A model generated the notes under the pieces. That model searched no databases and had not been told where the DNA came from. It saw nothing but the letters and a program-made list of their open reading frames with translations. Shown one piece after another: positions 1 to 9,100 of a stretch of DNA of 19,495 bases (the first letter of the stretch is position 1; every line of letters begins with the position of its first letter). The stretch comes from Candidatus Hodarchaeota archaeon (GTDB lineage: Archaea; Asgardarchaeota; Heimdallarchaeia; Hodarchaeales; Hodarchaeaceae): the NCBI GenBank assembly GCA_016839665.1, contig JAEOTU010000195.1, forward strand, positions 1-19,495, given 5' to 3'. A program made the translations under genes and the position numbers.

Positions 1-425
1 GGAGCACCACCAGTCTTGTAAAGAAATCTGATAATATTTCGAATTCCATAACCAGAGATTTTGATGAGTCCACTCATTTGTTTGTTAATGTAAGGAGCAC
101 CCCGTGAGTCCATCCAGATTATTGCATTCATCAGATGGTTACCATCAGCATCAACAGCAACAGTCCCAGACCACTGGCTAGAGCAGGAGATCCCAACGAT
201 CTCATCAATGGGGACAATGTCCTTATCGATCAGACGTTTTGAACTCTTTAAAACAGCTTGCCACCATTCATCAGGGTCTTGCTCGGCTCCTCCCCTCTCT
301 TTTAGATACACGGGTGTTTTTTCAAAAACAAAATCAAAAACTTCTCCATAGACTGAACAAATTGCAGCTTTTACACCTGATGTTCCATGGTCGAATGCTA
401 AAACATATTTTTTTTCTTCTGACAT
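1..425 (-). CDS. FGGY-family carbohydrate kinase, N-terminal part (runs off the left edge)
   Basis: The first 141 codons of a sugar kinase are present, starting at ATG 425-423; the rest lies beyond base 1. The N-terminus reads MSEEKKYVLAFDHGTSGVKA, where DHGTSGVKA is the phosphate-binding loop of the FGGY/actin-like ATPase fold. Further on, SCSSQWSGTVAVD and IIWMDSRGAPYI match the conserved N-terminal lobe of xylulokinase and gluconokinase relatives, and WMDSRGA is a typical sugar-contact segment. Such enzymes phosphorylate a sugar or polyol with ATP in the cytoplasm; the substrate cannot be told from this half. The start lies 21 bases after the stop of the upstream reductase gene on the same strand, so co-transcription is likely. 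The reading frame is open and undamaged to the window edge. Confidence 0.9.
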   Translation of the reverse strand, partial: MSEEKKYVLAFDHGTSGVKAAICSVYGEVFDFVFEKTPVYLKERGGAEQDPDEWWQAVLKSSKRLIDKDIVPIDEIVGISCSSQWSGTVAVDADGNHLMNAIIWMDSRGAPYINKQMSGLIKISGYGIRNIIRFLYKTGGA

Positions 426-446
426 AAGTAACCAGCTCATCATAGG

Positions 447-1667
447 TTATAGGCTTACTCTTTCGATGTTTCCTTCTTCGTCAATAGATTCAATAATCAA
501 CGGTGAGCCCTCACCAGTAGCAGTATCAAGGTTAAGATGCTCTTGCATGATGTTCAAGAAATCAAAAGGATTAACGCATGATTCTGGTGGTAAAACACCT
601 TTTTTTGTTATCAACCCCCGATTCATAAGCACAGCGCCGATTGCTACTGGAATACCTGTGGCTTCTCCCATTGCTTGACCACTTTCAGATGCTAATGAAA
701 AAACATATTGGTGAGGTTTTCTGTCTTTTTTTCCTTTTACAACGATTTTTATACATCCCCGTTGAGGTCCAAAGTTTGTTTCTTTCAAAATTTTATCCCG
801 TTGATTGATGATATAAGATATAGCAAAATCTAACGGAGAGATCATATTTCCCTTAATATTTAAGGGCTTATCATCTGTGAGGCCGAGTTTAACAATATCA
901 GTGATTAAATAAAAGTATTTAGGTGGGAGGACTGTTCCCTTGTTTGTCACACGTTTGACACCCTTGATATAATTAGGTATAGTGATTGTCTCAGGATGTG
1001 GATAAGGATGAACTCTGTATTTTCCGATTTTTGGAAAATCTACGTATTCCTCTAGAGCTTTTCCACTTTCTTCAAAGAATTTTGTTGATTTAAGTTCCCC
1101 ATCAATGAAGACTGGAATATCAATTCTCATAGAGTGAATTCGATGATAAATTACTCCTTCTCCTTCAAACGGTTCTCCTCCATGAGCATGGTATAGATCA
1201 ATTGAATTTACATCGTCAAGCAAATGGTCAGCGGCAAATTTTGCCAGTAAATTAGTGACACCTGGTGAACTTCCCATTCCGATTAATGCAGTGATTTTTG
1301 CTTGTTTGGCTATTTTATCCATTCTTAGGACTTCTTGCGTTGCATCAACATCATCGTTGATATCTAAGTAATTTTTTCCTGTTTCTATCACGGTTTTTAG
1401 GATTAATGGCGCGAATTTGTAGAATGGTCCAATACAATTGAGAACTATGTCAAAGTCCCTGATTGCCTTTTTGACGCTATTTGGGTCAAGTGCGTCGACT
1501 TTTAATACTATAATTTTATCTGAACCAATATTTTTCGCGATTTCATTGGCTTTTTCGGTATTGATATCACCAATTGCGACTTTCGAGAAATCAGGGAAGG
1601 TGGCAAGGGTTCTGACCGCTATCCTACCAACGACTCCAGACCCACCTAGCACTATAATTTTTGTCAA
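447..1667 (-). CDS. Saccharopine dehydrogenase-like NAD(P)-dependent oxidoreductase
   Basis: This 406-residue protein opens with a Rossmann fold, KIIVLGGSGVVGR (residues 3-15), whose G-x-G-x-x-G loop binds the dinucleotide. An acidic residue, D34 in AIGDINTEKA, sits at the end of the second strand, which often favours NAD over NADP (inference). NCIGPFYKFAPLIL and NYLDINDD are typical of the saccharopine dehydrogenase/carboxynorspermidine dehydrogenase superfamily, as is the G-M-G-S-S-P-G stretch near residues 130-136. Family members reduce or oxidise imine-linked amino-acid or polyamine conjugates, but many archaeal copies have no assigned substrate. The start is TTG 1667-1665, with AAGGAAT about 12 bases before it; no ATG is available nearby in frame. 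It lies between the PNPOx-like gene and the FGGY kinase on the same strand with short gaps, suggesting an operon. Length is normal for the family. Confidence 0.85.
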   Translation of the reverse strand: MTKIIVLGGSGVVGRIAVRTLATFPDFSKVAIGDINTEKANEIAKNIGSDKIIVLKVDALDPNSVKKAIRDFDIVLNCIGPFYKFAPLILKTVIETGKNYLDINDDVDATQEVLRMDKIAKQAKITALIGMGSSPGVTNLLAKFAADHLLDDVNSIDLYHAHGGEPFEGEGVIYHRIHSMRIDIPVFIDGELKSTKFFEESGKALEEYVDFPKIGKYRVHPYPHPETITIPNYIKGVKRVTNKGTVLPPKYFYLITDIVKLGLTDDKPLNIKGNMISPLDFAISYIINQRDKILKETNFGPQRGCIKIVVKGKKDRKPHQYVFSLASESGQAMGEATGIPVAIGAVLMNRGLITKKGVLPPESCVNPFDFLNIMQEHLNLDTATGEGSPLIIESIDEEGNIERVSL

Positions 1668-1699
1668 TGTTCTCTAATTCCTTTATCTTTGATTTTTTT

Positions 1700-2221
1700 T
1701 TAGTTTAGTCTTTCAGGAGGAACTATAACAGTGTAACTTCCTCGTTCGTGTTCTTTCCGAAGTTGCCACAAACTTAAGCCAATACCATAACAATGGACTT
1801 TCTTTTCGGGCTTGATCTTTAGGAAAATTGTATTTCCTTTCATGTCAGGTTGATTTGATTCTTCTAGCATCATTCTCAGTATTCGTTTTTGATTAAATAC
1901 TTTCTGAGGTTCTGGATCATCAAAAGACACGATTTCTGCTGTACCCTGAAAATAAACACACGAGGATGGAATAAATCGAAAATAATGATGTGGAAATGGT
2001 ATAACAAATGAAATATTTGGGTTATTCATAATGTTACGAACCTTCACATAATCTCTCAAGGTTATCAAATACAAGCAGAATTTTGACTCTTGTGGTGGTA
2101 CACCATAAAGTATTCCAGTCGAATGGGCTCTTCCTTTTGGACTCACGGTGCTAAGAACACCAAAGGTCTTTTTTCGTATCTGCTCTTCAACAAAATCAAA
2201 TGAATGTGAGTGTTTCGTCAT
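1700..2221 (-). CDS. Pyridoxamine 5'-phosphate oxidase-like (FMN-binding split-barrel) protein
   Basis: A 173-residue protein with the N-terminal pattern of the PNPOx-like split barrel: FGVLSTVSPKGRAHSTGILY (strands 1-2, where the Ser/His residues usually meet the FMN phosphate), then VRNIMNNPNISFVIPF and a later strand CVYFQGTAEIVS, which is the recurrent 'G-x-A-x-I/V' strand of the fold. The family includes flavin or F420 oxidoreductases and many proteins of unknown substrate; true pyridoxamine oxidase is not implied. The start is ATG 2221-2219, preceded by GAGGATTAGGTAAG, a plausible ribosome binding site. The gene is first in a probable three-gene minus-strand unit; only about 30 bases separate it from the reductase. 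It diverges from the first PAS sensor across a 265-base gap. Confidence 0.8.
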   Translation of the reverse strand: MTKHSHSFDFVEEQIRKKTFGVLSTVSPKGRAHSTGILYGVPPQESKFCLYLITLRDYVKVRNIMNNPNISFVIPFPHHYFRFIPSSCVYFQGTAEIVSFDDPEPQKVFNQKRILRMMLEESNQPDMKGNTIFLKIKPEKKVHCYGIGLSLWQLRKEHERGSYTVIVPPERLN

Positions 2222-2486
2222 TTTTTTCTTACCTAATCCTCAAATCTTTAACTAATTGACATTAATCTTAATACTTTAGAATCTAATGATATAGTCTCAA
2301 TGTTTGATTAGGGAATTTTAATGATTCCTTTTGATATTTAAAAAATAAGACTGAAGATTAATGGTATTTTGAACTTATTTTACCGATTTTTTGTTATGAC
2401 AAAGAAATCTTTGATTGAAAATCATTTAATAATCACAATTTGGTATATACTAATATACGGTTAAGCTCAATATATAGTTGGTAGAA
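2222..2486. promoter_or_regulatory. Divergent intergenic promoter region
   Basis: No gene is visible here. On the plus strand GGTATATACTAATATA (2442-2457) is a good archaeal TATA-like element for the first PAS sensor; it would place transcription start near 2470, giving a leader of about 15 bases. On the minus strand a TATTAAGATTAA-like stretch around 2258-2275 could serve the PNPOx-like gene, but it is weaker. No inverted repeat strong enough to call an operator was found. Confidence 0.5.
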
Positions 2487-5400
2487 ATGCAATTGGAAAC
2501 TATACTTAAGAGACCTGATGTTCCTCTAGACGTGAAGGAAGCTATCAAAGACTATTTAATCAAACAAAAGCAACTTAAGGAAACTCAACATGATATAGAA
2601 CTGCACTTACGTCAAACTCTTAATTCTATGGGCGATGCGATACATGTTGTTGGTTCTGACTTGCGTTTTATTCTTTTCAACACAGCTTTCAAACGATGGA
2701 ACAAAGTTCTGGGCCTCAAAGAAGACGTACTTGGTCTGAGAATTTCTGAAGTATTCCCCTTCCTATCAGATAGGATTATTGATGAATATAATCACGTATT
2801 CAGTAATGGAGAATCTCTAGTCACCGAGGAACATACTACTATCGGGGATGAAGAATTTATTACTGAAACACGCAAGATCCCGATTTTCGATGAGGGAAAA
2901 GTTACCCGTGTCATGACTGTTGTTAGAAATATTACTGAGTATAAAGAAGCAATGATAGCTTTGCAGGAATCAGAAGAAAAGCATCGTCACTTAGTAGAAC
3001 GGGCGAACGATGGCATAGCTTTAGTTCAGGATGCCTTAATCAAGTATGCAAATCCTATGGTAACAGAGATAACTGGTTACTCCGCCGAGGAACTGTATGA
3101 CACTCCAATTATAAACTATATTCATCCTGAGGTTCGTACAGAAATTATTAATCGTTTTAAACAACGTATGGGTGGACAAAGTGTTCCTTCAATATATGAA
3201 ACGAAAATAATTCTGAAAGATGGTAGAACGTTAGAAGTTGAAGTCAATGCTGGTGTTATCACTCACCAGGGCAAACCTGCTGACCTAGCGATTATACGGG
3301 ATATAAGTGAGAGAAAACAGATAATACAAGCAATACGGGAAAGTGAAACTAGATATCGTACCATTCTTGAGAATATTGAGGATGGTTATTATGAGGTCGA
3401 TTTAGCTGGCAATTTCACCTTTTTCAACGATTCTCTCTGCGAAATCTTTGGGTATCCAAGAGAAGAAATATTGGGGATGAATTATAAGAGGTATACAAAT
3501 GAAGAATTAGCTCCTTTTGTGTTTCAAACTTTTAATGCCGTCTATCGGACGGGTAAACCAAGTAAATCGTTTAATTGGGAAGCTGTGAGAAAAGATGGAA
3601 CAAAAAGAATTGTTGAAGCATCTGCATCACTAATATATGATTCTAAAGGTGAGAGTACTGGTTTTCGTGGAATTGTCCGTGATATAACAGAGCGAATGCA
3701 AGTTGAAAGTGCGCTCCGAGAAAGTGAAACCCGATATCGAACCATTCTTGAGAATATCGAAGAAGGCTATTATGAGGTCGATTTAGCTGGGAATTTAATC
3801 TTCTTCAACGATGCCATGTGCAGGATTCATGGTTATTCTAAAGATGAAATGATGGGTATGAATAACCGCGAATATACAGATGAAAAGACCGCCGAGATGG
3901 TGTATGAAAATTTTAATAAGGTTTTTCAAACAGGAGAGCCAACTAGAATTATTGCTTATGAGATTATAAGAAAAGATGGATCTAAGCGGGTAAACGAGGC
4001 GTCTATTTCCTTAATTACTGATTCTGATGGTGAATCCACTGGATTCCGTGGAATTGTCCGTGATACTACTGAACGTCAACGAACCGAGCAGGCGTTGCGA
4101 GAAAGTGAAGAGAAATATAGAACAATTTTGGAAACTATAGAAGAAGGCTATTACGAAGTGGATCTTGCTGGCAATTTTACTTTTTTTAATGATTCAATAT
4201 GCAAATTTCTCGGATATTCGAAAGATGAATTAATAGGTATGAATTACCACCAATACACGAATGAAAAGACTGCCAGGAATGTGTATCAGACTTATAATAC
4301 AGTCTTTCAAACAGGGGAATCAGCAAAATTATTTGATTTTGAAACTATCAGAAAAGATGGGAGTAGATTTTTTAATGAGGTATCTGTTTCCCTGATAGTT
4401 GATCCTGATGGTGAACCCAAAGGATTCCGTGGAATTGTTCGTGATGTTACTGAGCGTATAGAAATGGAAGCAGCGTTGAGAGAAGAAAGAGAAAAATATA
4501 AGATATTATTAAACAAATTAGAAGAGGGAGTAACTCTAGAAGATCCAGAAGGAATTATTAATTACGCGAATCCAAAAACATTAGAAACATTAGGCTATAC
4601 AGAAGAAGAACTAATAGGAAAACATTGGAGTTTTATAGTTCCCAAAAAGGATCTTAAGGAATCTTATATTGAAACAGAAAAACGCTCTAGAGGTATCAGC
4701 AGCAGGTATGAAAGCAGTATTTTAACAAAAGATGGGACAATTATTCCAGTTATTGTCTCTGCAACACCGATTTTTTCTAATACTGGAGAGTTCCAATCAG
4801 TTATAGTGTTATCCACTGATATCACTAAACGTAAACTTATGGAGGAGGAGTTACAACAAAGTGAGGAGAAATTTAGTAACCTGTTTCATCAATCGAATGA
4901 TGCGATTTTTCTGCACGATCTCGATGGAAACATCATAGATGTTAATGAAAAAACGTTAAAACTGTTTGGATACACAAAACTAGAGATTTCATCAATGAAA
5001 ATTCCCGTTCTTCATCCTCCTGAAATGGCTGAAGCATCGAGAAACGCCTTTGAGAAAATTGCTGAAGACGGATTCGTAAATTTTGAAATTAATTTTAAGA
5101 AAAAGAATGGGGAAGTCTTTCCTGCTGATGTTTCCTCAAGTCTTTTCACTGTTGGAGGGAAAAAGGTAATTCAGGGCATCGTTCGGGATATTACTGAACG
5201 TAAACAAGCGGAACAGGCACTACGACAAGTAAAACTTGAGGAAGAACGTTATCATGCCATGCTTAGTCATTTTATTAATAATGACATGCAAAAGATCATA
5301 AACAATCTGGAATTATTGTCCTTAATGTATGAATCAGAATTAAAATTAGACGAAAAAATTCTAAGCAAGATTGTTAGTGTTGCTTCTGGCTCATCAAAAA

Positions 5401-5927
5401 CCATTGATACAGTAAACAAAATCTATGAGGTTCTTCAATCCCCTTTTATTCCACCAAAAGGCAGCACAAAACTTCTCGATGTTATTAATGAAGCGATCTC
5501 GGTATCGTCAGCTTTTTCTCAATTTATTAGATTTGATAAAGAGAATCTAGAGGTGATGATCTTTAGTGATGCACATCTTAAGGATGTATTTAGCGAAATT
5601 TTCTTTTTTATTTTGAGCTCTGATGTTGTCAATATCAAAACGAGTATAGATATTCGGGGTTCCTTAATTCCTTCCTTTTTCTGTGTTCTTATTAGTGATT
5701 GTTGTTCTAAACCACTATCCCAAGAGTTGATTTCAAAACTTTCTGGGAAAATTACAGATGAATGGGAAGTTATTGGACATAATATTGGTTTAGCACTCGC
5801 CTCCGTGATTGTCGATTATTATGGCGGATCGCTCGAAATCCATCCGTCTGATCATAAAGGAAACGAGTTCAAACTTCTTTTCCCTCTTAATATGATAGAG
5901 GCTTCAGGAGAATTAAAAGAAGAATAA
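2487..5927 (+). CDS. Seven-PAS sensor with HisKA_2-like motif and degenerate histidine-kinase ATPase domain (sensor 1)
   Basis: This 1146-residue soluble sensor has no membrane segment. Seven PAS domains begin near residues 40, 163, 287, 414, 541, 668 and 793, each ending in the usual R-D-I-T-E-R coil. Domains 3-5 are near copies (GYYEVDLAG repeats) with an exact period of 127 residues. After them comes EERYHAMLSHFINNDMQ, in which H928 and the following NN..Q resemble the H-box of HisKA_2 kinases (H-R-x-K-N-N-L-Q). The C-terminal domain keeps GHNIGLALASVIV (G2 box, 1097 onward) and D1071, but the Mg-binding Asn of the N box is Phe (F1041) and the G1 glycines are absent, so kinase activity is doubtful. 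I chose ATG 2487 over TTG 2478, because the paralogue downstream starts with the same MQLE. Ligands of the PAS domains are unknown. It is transcribed from its own TATA-like box. Confidence 0.9.
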   Translation: MQLETILKRPDVPLDVKEAIKDYLIKQKQLKETQHDIELHLRQTLNSMGDAIHVVGSDLRFILFNTAFKRWNKVLGLKEDVLGLRISEVFPFLSDRIIDEYNHVFSNGESLVTEEHTTIGDEEFITETRKIPIFDEGKVTRVMTVVRNITEYKEAMIALQESEEKHRHLVERANDGIALVQDALIKYANPMVTEITGYSAEELYDTPIINYIHPEVRTEIINRFKQRMGGQSVPSIYETKIILKDGRTLEVEVNAGVITHQGKPADLAIIRDISERKQIIQAIRESETRYRTILENIEDGYYEVDLAGNFTFFNDSLCEIFGYPREEILGMNYKRYTNEELAPFVFQTFNAVYRTGKPSKSFNWEAVRKDGTKRIVEASASLIYDSKGESTGFRGIVRDITERMQVESALRESETRYRTILENIEEGYYEVDLAGNLIFFNDAMCRIHGYSKDEMMGMNNREYTDEKTAEMVYENFNKVFQTGEPTRIIAYEIIRKDGSKRVNEASISLITDSDGESTGFRGIVRDTTERQRTEQALRESEEKYRTILETIEEGYYEVDLAGNFTFFNDSICKFLGYSKDELIGMNYHQYTNEKTARNVYQTYNTVFQTGESAKLFDFETIRKDGSRFFNEVSVSLIVDPDGEPKGFRGIVRDVTERIEMEAALREEREKYKILLNKLEEGVTLEDPEGIINYANPKTLETLGYTEEELIGKHWSFIVPKKDLKESYIETEKRSRGISSRYESSILTKDGTIIPVIVSATPIFSNTGEFQSVIVLSTDITKRKLMEEELQQSEEKFSNLFHQSNDAIFLHDLDGNIIDVNEKTLKLFGYTKLEISSMKIPVLHPPEMAEASRNAFEKIAEDGFVNFEINFKKKNGEVFPADVSSSLFTVGGKKVIQGIVRDITERKQAEQALRQVKLEEERYHAMLSHFINNDMQKIINNLELLSLMYESELKLDEKILSKIVSVASGSSKTIDTVNKIYEVLQSPFIPPKGSTKLLDVINEAISVSSAFSQFIRFDKENLEVMIFSDAHLKDVFSEIFFFILSSDVVNIKTSIDIRGSLIPSFFCVLISDCCSKPLSQELISKLSGKITDEWEVIGHNIGLALASVIVDYYGGSLEIHPSDHKGNEFKLLFPLNMIEASGELKEE
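3340..4482 (+). repeat. Three tandem 381-bp PAS-coding repeats inside sensor 1
   Basis: The motif AAAGTGAA opens units at 3340, 3721 and 4102, exactly 381 bases (127 codons) apart. Units 1 and 2 share long stretches at the DNA level, including the 20-base run TATTATGAGGTCGATTTAGC, and all units share GGATTCCGTGGAATTGTxCG-type sequence near their ends. Conservation of synonymous positions points to fairly recent amplification by unequal recombination or to gene conversion. Confidence 0.85.
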
Positions 5928-6141
5928 ATTCCTTCATTTCTCTTTAGAATTTTGAAAGGATGAATTTTTCTTCACTGTGTACTATTCTAATATTGTGATT
6001 CTCTTAGCGATTTTATGGTTATACCGAGAGAAAGAGCGTGAATGCGGTTTATTTTTTTCGTTTGTTAAAATAAGAAAAACCATATATTTATCTATAAAGT
6101 AACTTCAGATAATTAAAAACTTCAATTGTCTGTGAGTTAAA
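5928..6141 (+). promoter_or_regulatory. Spacer between the two sensors with T-tract terminator and TATA-like promoter
   Basis: The T-rich run TTTATTTTTTTCG around 6048-6060 could terminate transcription of sensor 1, as archaeal polymerase often stops at T tracts. CATATATTTATCTATAAAG (6081-6099), preceded by the purine-rich AAGAAAAACC, is a TATA/BRE-like promoter for sensor 2 and would give a leader of about 30 bases. A weak ribosome site, GTGAG, lies at 6131-6135. The two sensors therefore look independently transcribed. Confidence 0.45.
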
Positions 6142-9100
6142 ATGCAATTGGAATCACTGCTAGAACGGCAAGATATTACTGTAGATGTAAAAGAAGTGAT
6201 CAAAAGAAGTATTACTGAGTTCAAGGCAACAGAAACCAGATTACGAGAATCTGAGGAATTGATTGAATCACTTCTGAAAGTCTCTCCAGAGTCGTCAATA
6301 CTTTTAGATAAAGAAGGTACTATCCTTGCCATCAATGAAGTAGCAGCCCAAAGAATAGGTAAAGATGAGGATGAACTTATTGGCTGTTGTATTTTCGACT
6401 TTTTCTCACCTAACGTTGCTAATTCCCGAAGAGTTCGATGTAATGAAGTTATTCGTTCAGGAGAACCTTTGAGATTCAACGATGAACGAGAAGGGGTAAT
6501 ATTTAATAATTATATTCATCCTGTCCTTGATGTACATGGAAATGTGGTTCGATTAGCGATTTTTGGAAATGATATCACTGAACAAGTATTAGTTGAGAAA
6601 TCATTAAGAGAGTCAAAGGAAAAGTATCGAAATTTGGTTGAACGAGCAAGTGATGGAATAACGCTAGTTCAAAATTCCTTAATAAAATATGTCAATCCTA
6701 GTCTAGCAAAAATGACTGGATATTCTACAGAAGAACTATTAGATACTCCCTTTATGAATTATATTCACCCTGACTATCTTTCGATGGTTATTGAGCGATA
6801 CGAGCAACGGATGGCTAGCCGGTCTGTACCACCGATTTATGAAACGATATTGATCAAAAAAGATGGTACGTCGATGGAGGTTGAGTTAAACGCTGGAATA
6901 ATCACCTTTCGAGATGAACCAGCTGACTTAGTTATCGTTCGTGAGATTACAGAGCGAAAAAGCTTTGAAAGAGCACTTCGTCAAAGTGAAGAGAGATATC
7001 GAACATTAATTACAACGATGAGTGAAGGAGTCTGGGTTACAGATCGCAAGAATAAGACAATTTTTGTGAACTCTGCGTTAGAAAACATCTTAGGTTATAG
7101 TGAAGCTGAAATACTTCAAAAAGATGTAAGAGATTTCCTTCACTCTGATTCATTTCCATTTTTTGAAGATATTATCAATGAACGCTTCATTAAAAGAATT
7201 CCTACTTCAACCTATGAATTAAAATGGATAAGGAAGGATGGAACCTCAATAATCACTCGAGTCGCTGGTACGGCATTGTTAGATGAACAAGGAGGAACTA
7301 TTGGAAGCTTTGGGATACTTTCTGATATTACATCGGAAACAAAGGCGAAAGAAGCATTACAAAAAAGCGAAGAAAGATATCGTAGGTTAATCGAACTATC
7401 TCCTGATGCTATCACCTTGACTGATCTTGAATTCAACATTATTGCGGTGAATCACCAAGCTGTAAGCTTAAACGGCGTGAAGAGTGCAGCAGATTTAATT
7501 GGGAGAAATGCAATGGATTTTATTGCACCAGAAGATCGTTTCATGGCTATTGAAAATGCTCAGAAAACTTTGCAACAGGGGAGAATGTTGCGCTTAGAAT
7601 ATAAGTTACTCAAGGATGATGGAACCGTTTTTCCTGCAGAATTGAATGCGTCCTTAATCACTGATGAAAAAGGTAATCCAACTGCTTTCCTCAGCATTGT
7701 GAGGGATATTTCTGAACGTAAAAAAACGGAAGAAGCACTACAGGAGTCAAAAGAAAAATATCAAATGCTTATAGAAAAGATGCATGAGGGTGTGGTTTTG
7801 GAAGATGAAGAGGGAATTATTACCTTTGTGAATCCTAGAACAGTAGAAATGTTTGGCTTTAAAGAAGAGGAATTATTAGGAAAACACTGGAGCTATGTGG
7901 TGGCACCTGAGGAACGTGATAAAGTTAAAGCTGAAACAAATAAACGTCCCAAGGGAATTGTTAGTTCCTACGAATCCCTTATTCAAGCAACTGATGGGAA
8001 ACAAACTCCTGTCCTCGTTACAGCTACTCCTATTCTATCTAAAAAAGGAAAATTCAAAGGAGTACTTTCTGTATTTACTGACATTACTGAACAGAAACGG
8101 GGGGAGAAAAACCTTCGTGAATCAGAGGAACGTTTTCGAAGTCTTATCGAGAATGCTCGAGATGTAATATTTACATTATCCCCAGAGGGAATTATTACTT
8201 CATTAAATACCTCATTCGAGAGAATTTCAGGGTGGGAACGTGATGAGTGGATTAACCAACCTTTTTCATTAATAGTGCATCCTGAGGATCTTTCATTAAT
8301 CATAGAGGGATTTCAGCGTATATTAGACGGTGAACAACCTCCAGCACCTGAGTTACGGTTTTTGACCAAATCAGGTGATTATTTAATGTTTGAGGTTAAA
8401 GGTTCACCTCAAATCAGGGATGGGAAAATAACTGGTATGTTAGGTATTGCACGTGACATTACTGAGAGATACAAAGCCGAAGAAGCAATAAAAGAAAGCG
8501 AAGAGAAGTATCGAACCTTGATTAATCATTCACTTCAAGGAATACTCATCTTACAAGGCTCTCCCCCCAAGATTGTATTTGCTAATCCTGTAATAGCTGA
8601 CATCCTTGGATATTCTGTCGAAGATATAATGAAATTTCAAGCTGAAGGATTAAGTAATCTTATTCTCCCTGATGATAGGGAAATATACTTTCAAGTCTAT
8701 GAAGATCTACTAGTAAATCAACATTTTCACCCTCAGCAAGAGGTCCGGATCGTAAAAAAAGACGGGACGGTAGTCTGGTTGGAAGTCTATTCTAGTTCTG
8801 TTGAATATTTAGGGAAACCTGCGGTTCAAACTGCTCTTGTTGACATTACTGCTAGAAAACAGGCTGAAGAGTCGTTACGTTTAGTGAAACTTGAAGAAGA
8901 ACGATATCATGCAATGCTAAGTCATTTCGTGAATAATGATCTTCAAAAAATCATCAATAATGTCGAATTAATATCACTAAATTCCGAATCTACTCAAGAA
9001 ATGGAGAGAAATGTGAATAGAATAATAGACATTGCTTCTCGCTCCTCAAAAACAATTGATACCGTAAATAAAATATTTGAAGTTCTTCAGTCGCCTTTCG

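Noticed and set aside
1..60. Suspected frameshift near the left edge of the FGGY gene
   Set aside because: Careful reverse-complement reading gives an uninterrupted R-F-L-Y-K-T-G-G-A, so the frame is intact.
239..427. Plus-strand open frame of 62 codons
   Set aside because: It is antisense to the FGGY kinase, whose protein sequence is clearly recognisable; the plus-strand frame has no protein-like motifs.
2478..2486. TTG start three codons upstream for sensor 1
   Set aside because: The paralogue begins at the equivalent ATG with the same MQLE residues, so ATG 2487 is preferred; TTG remains possible.
5928..6141. Imperfect inverted repeat around CCTTCATTTC and GAAAGGATGAA
   Set aside because: Pairing is broken and the stretch is low complexity; T-tract termination explains the region adequately.
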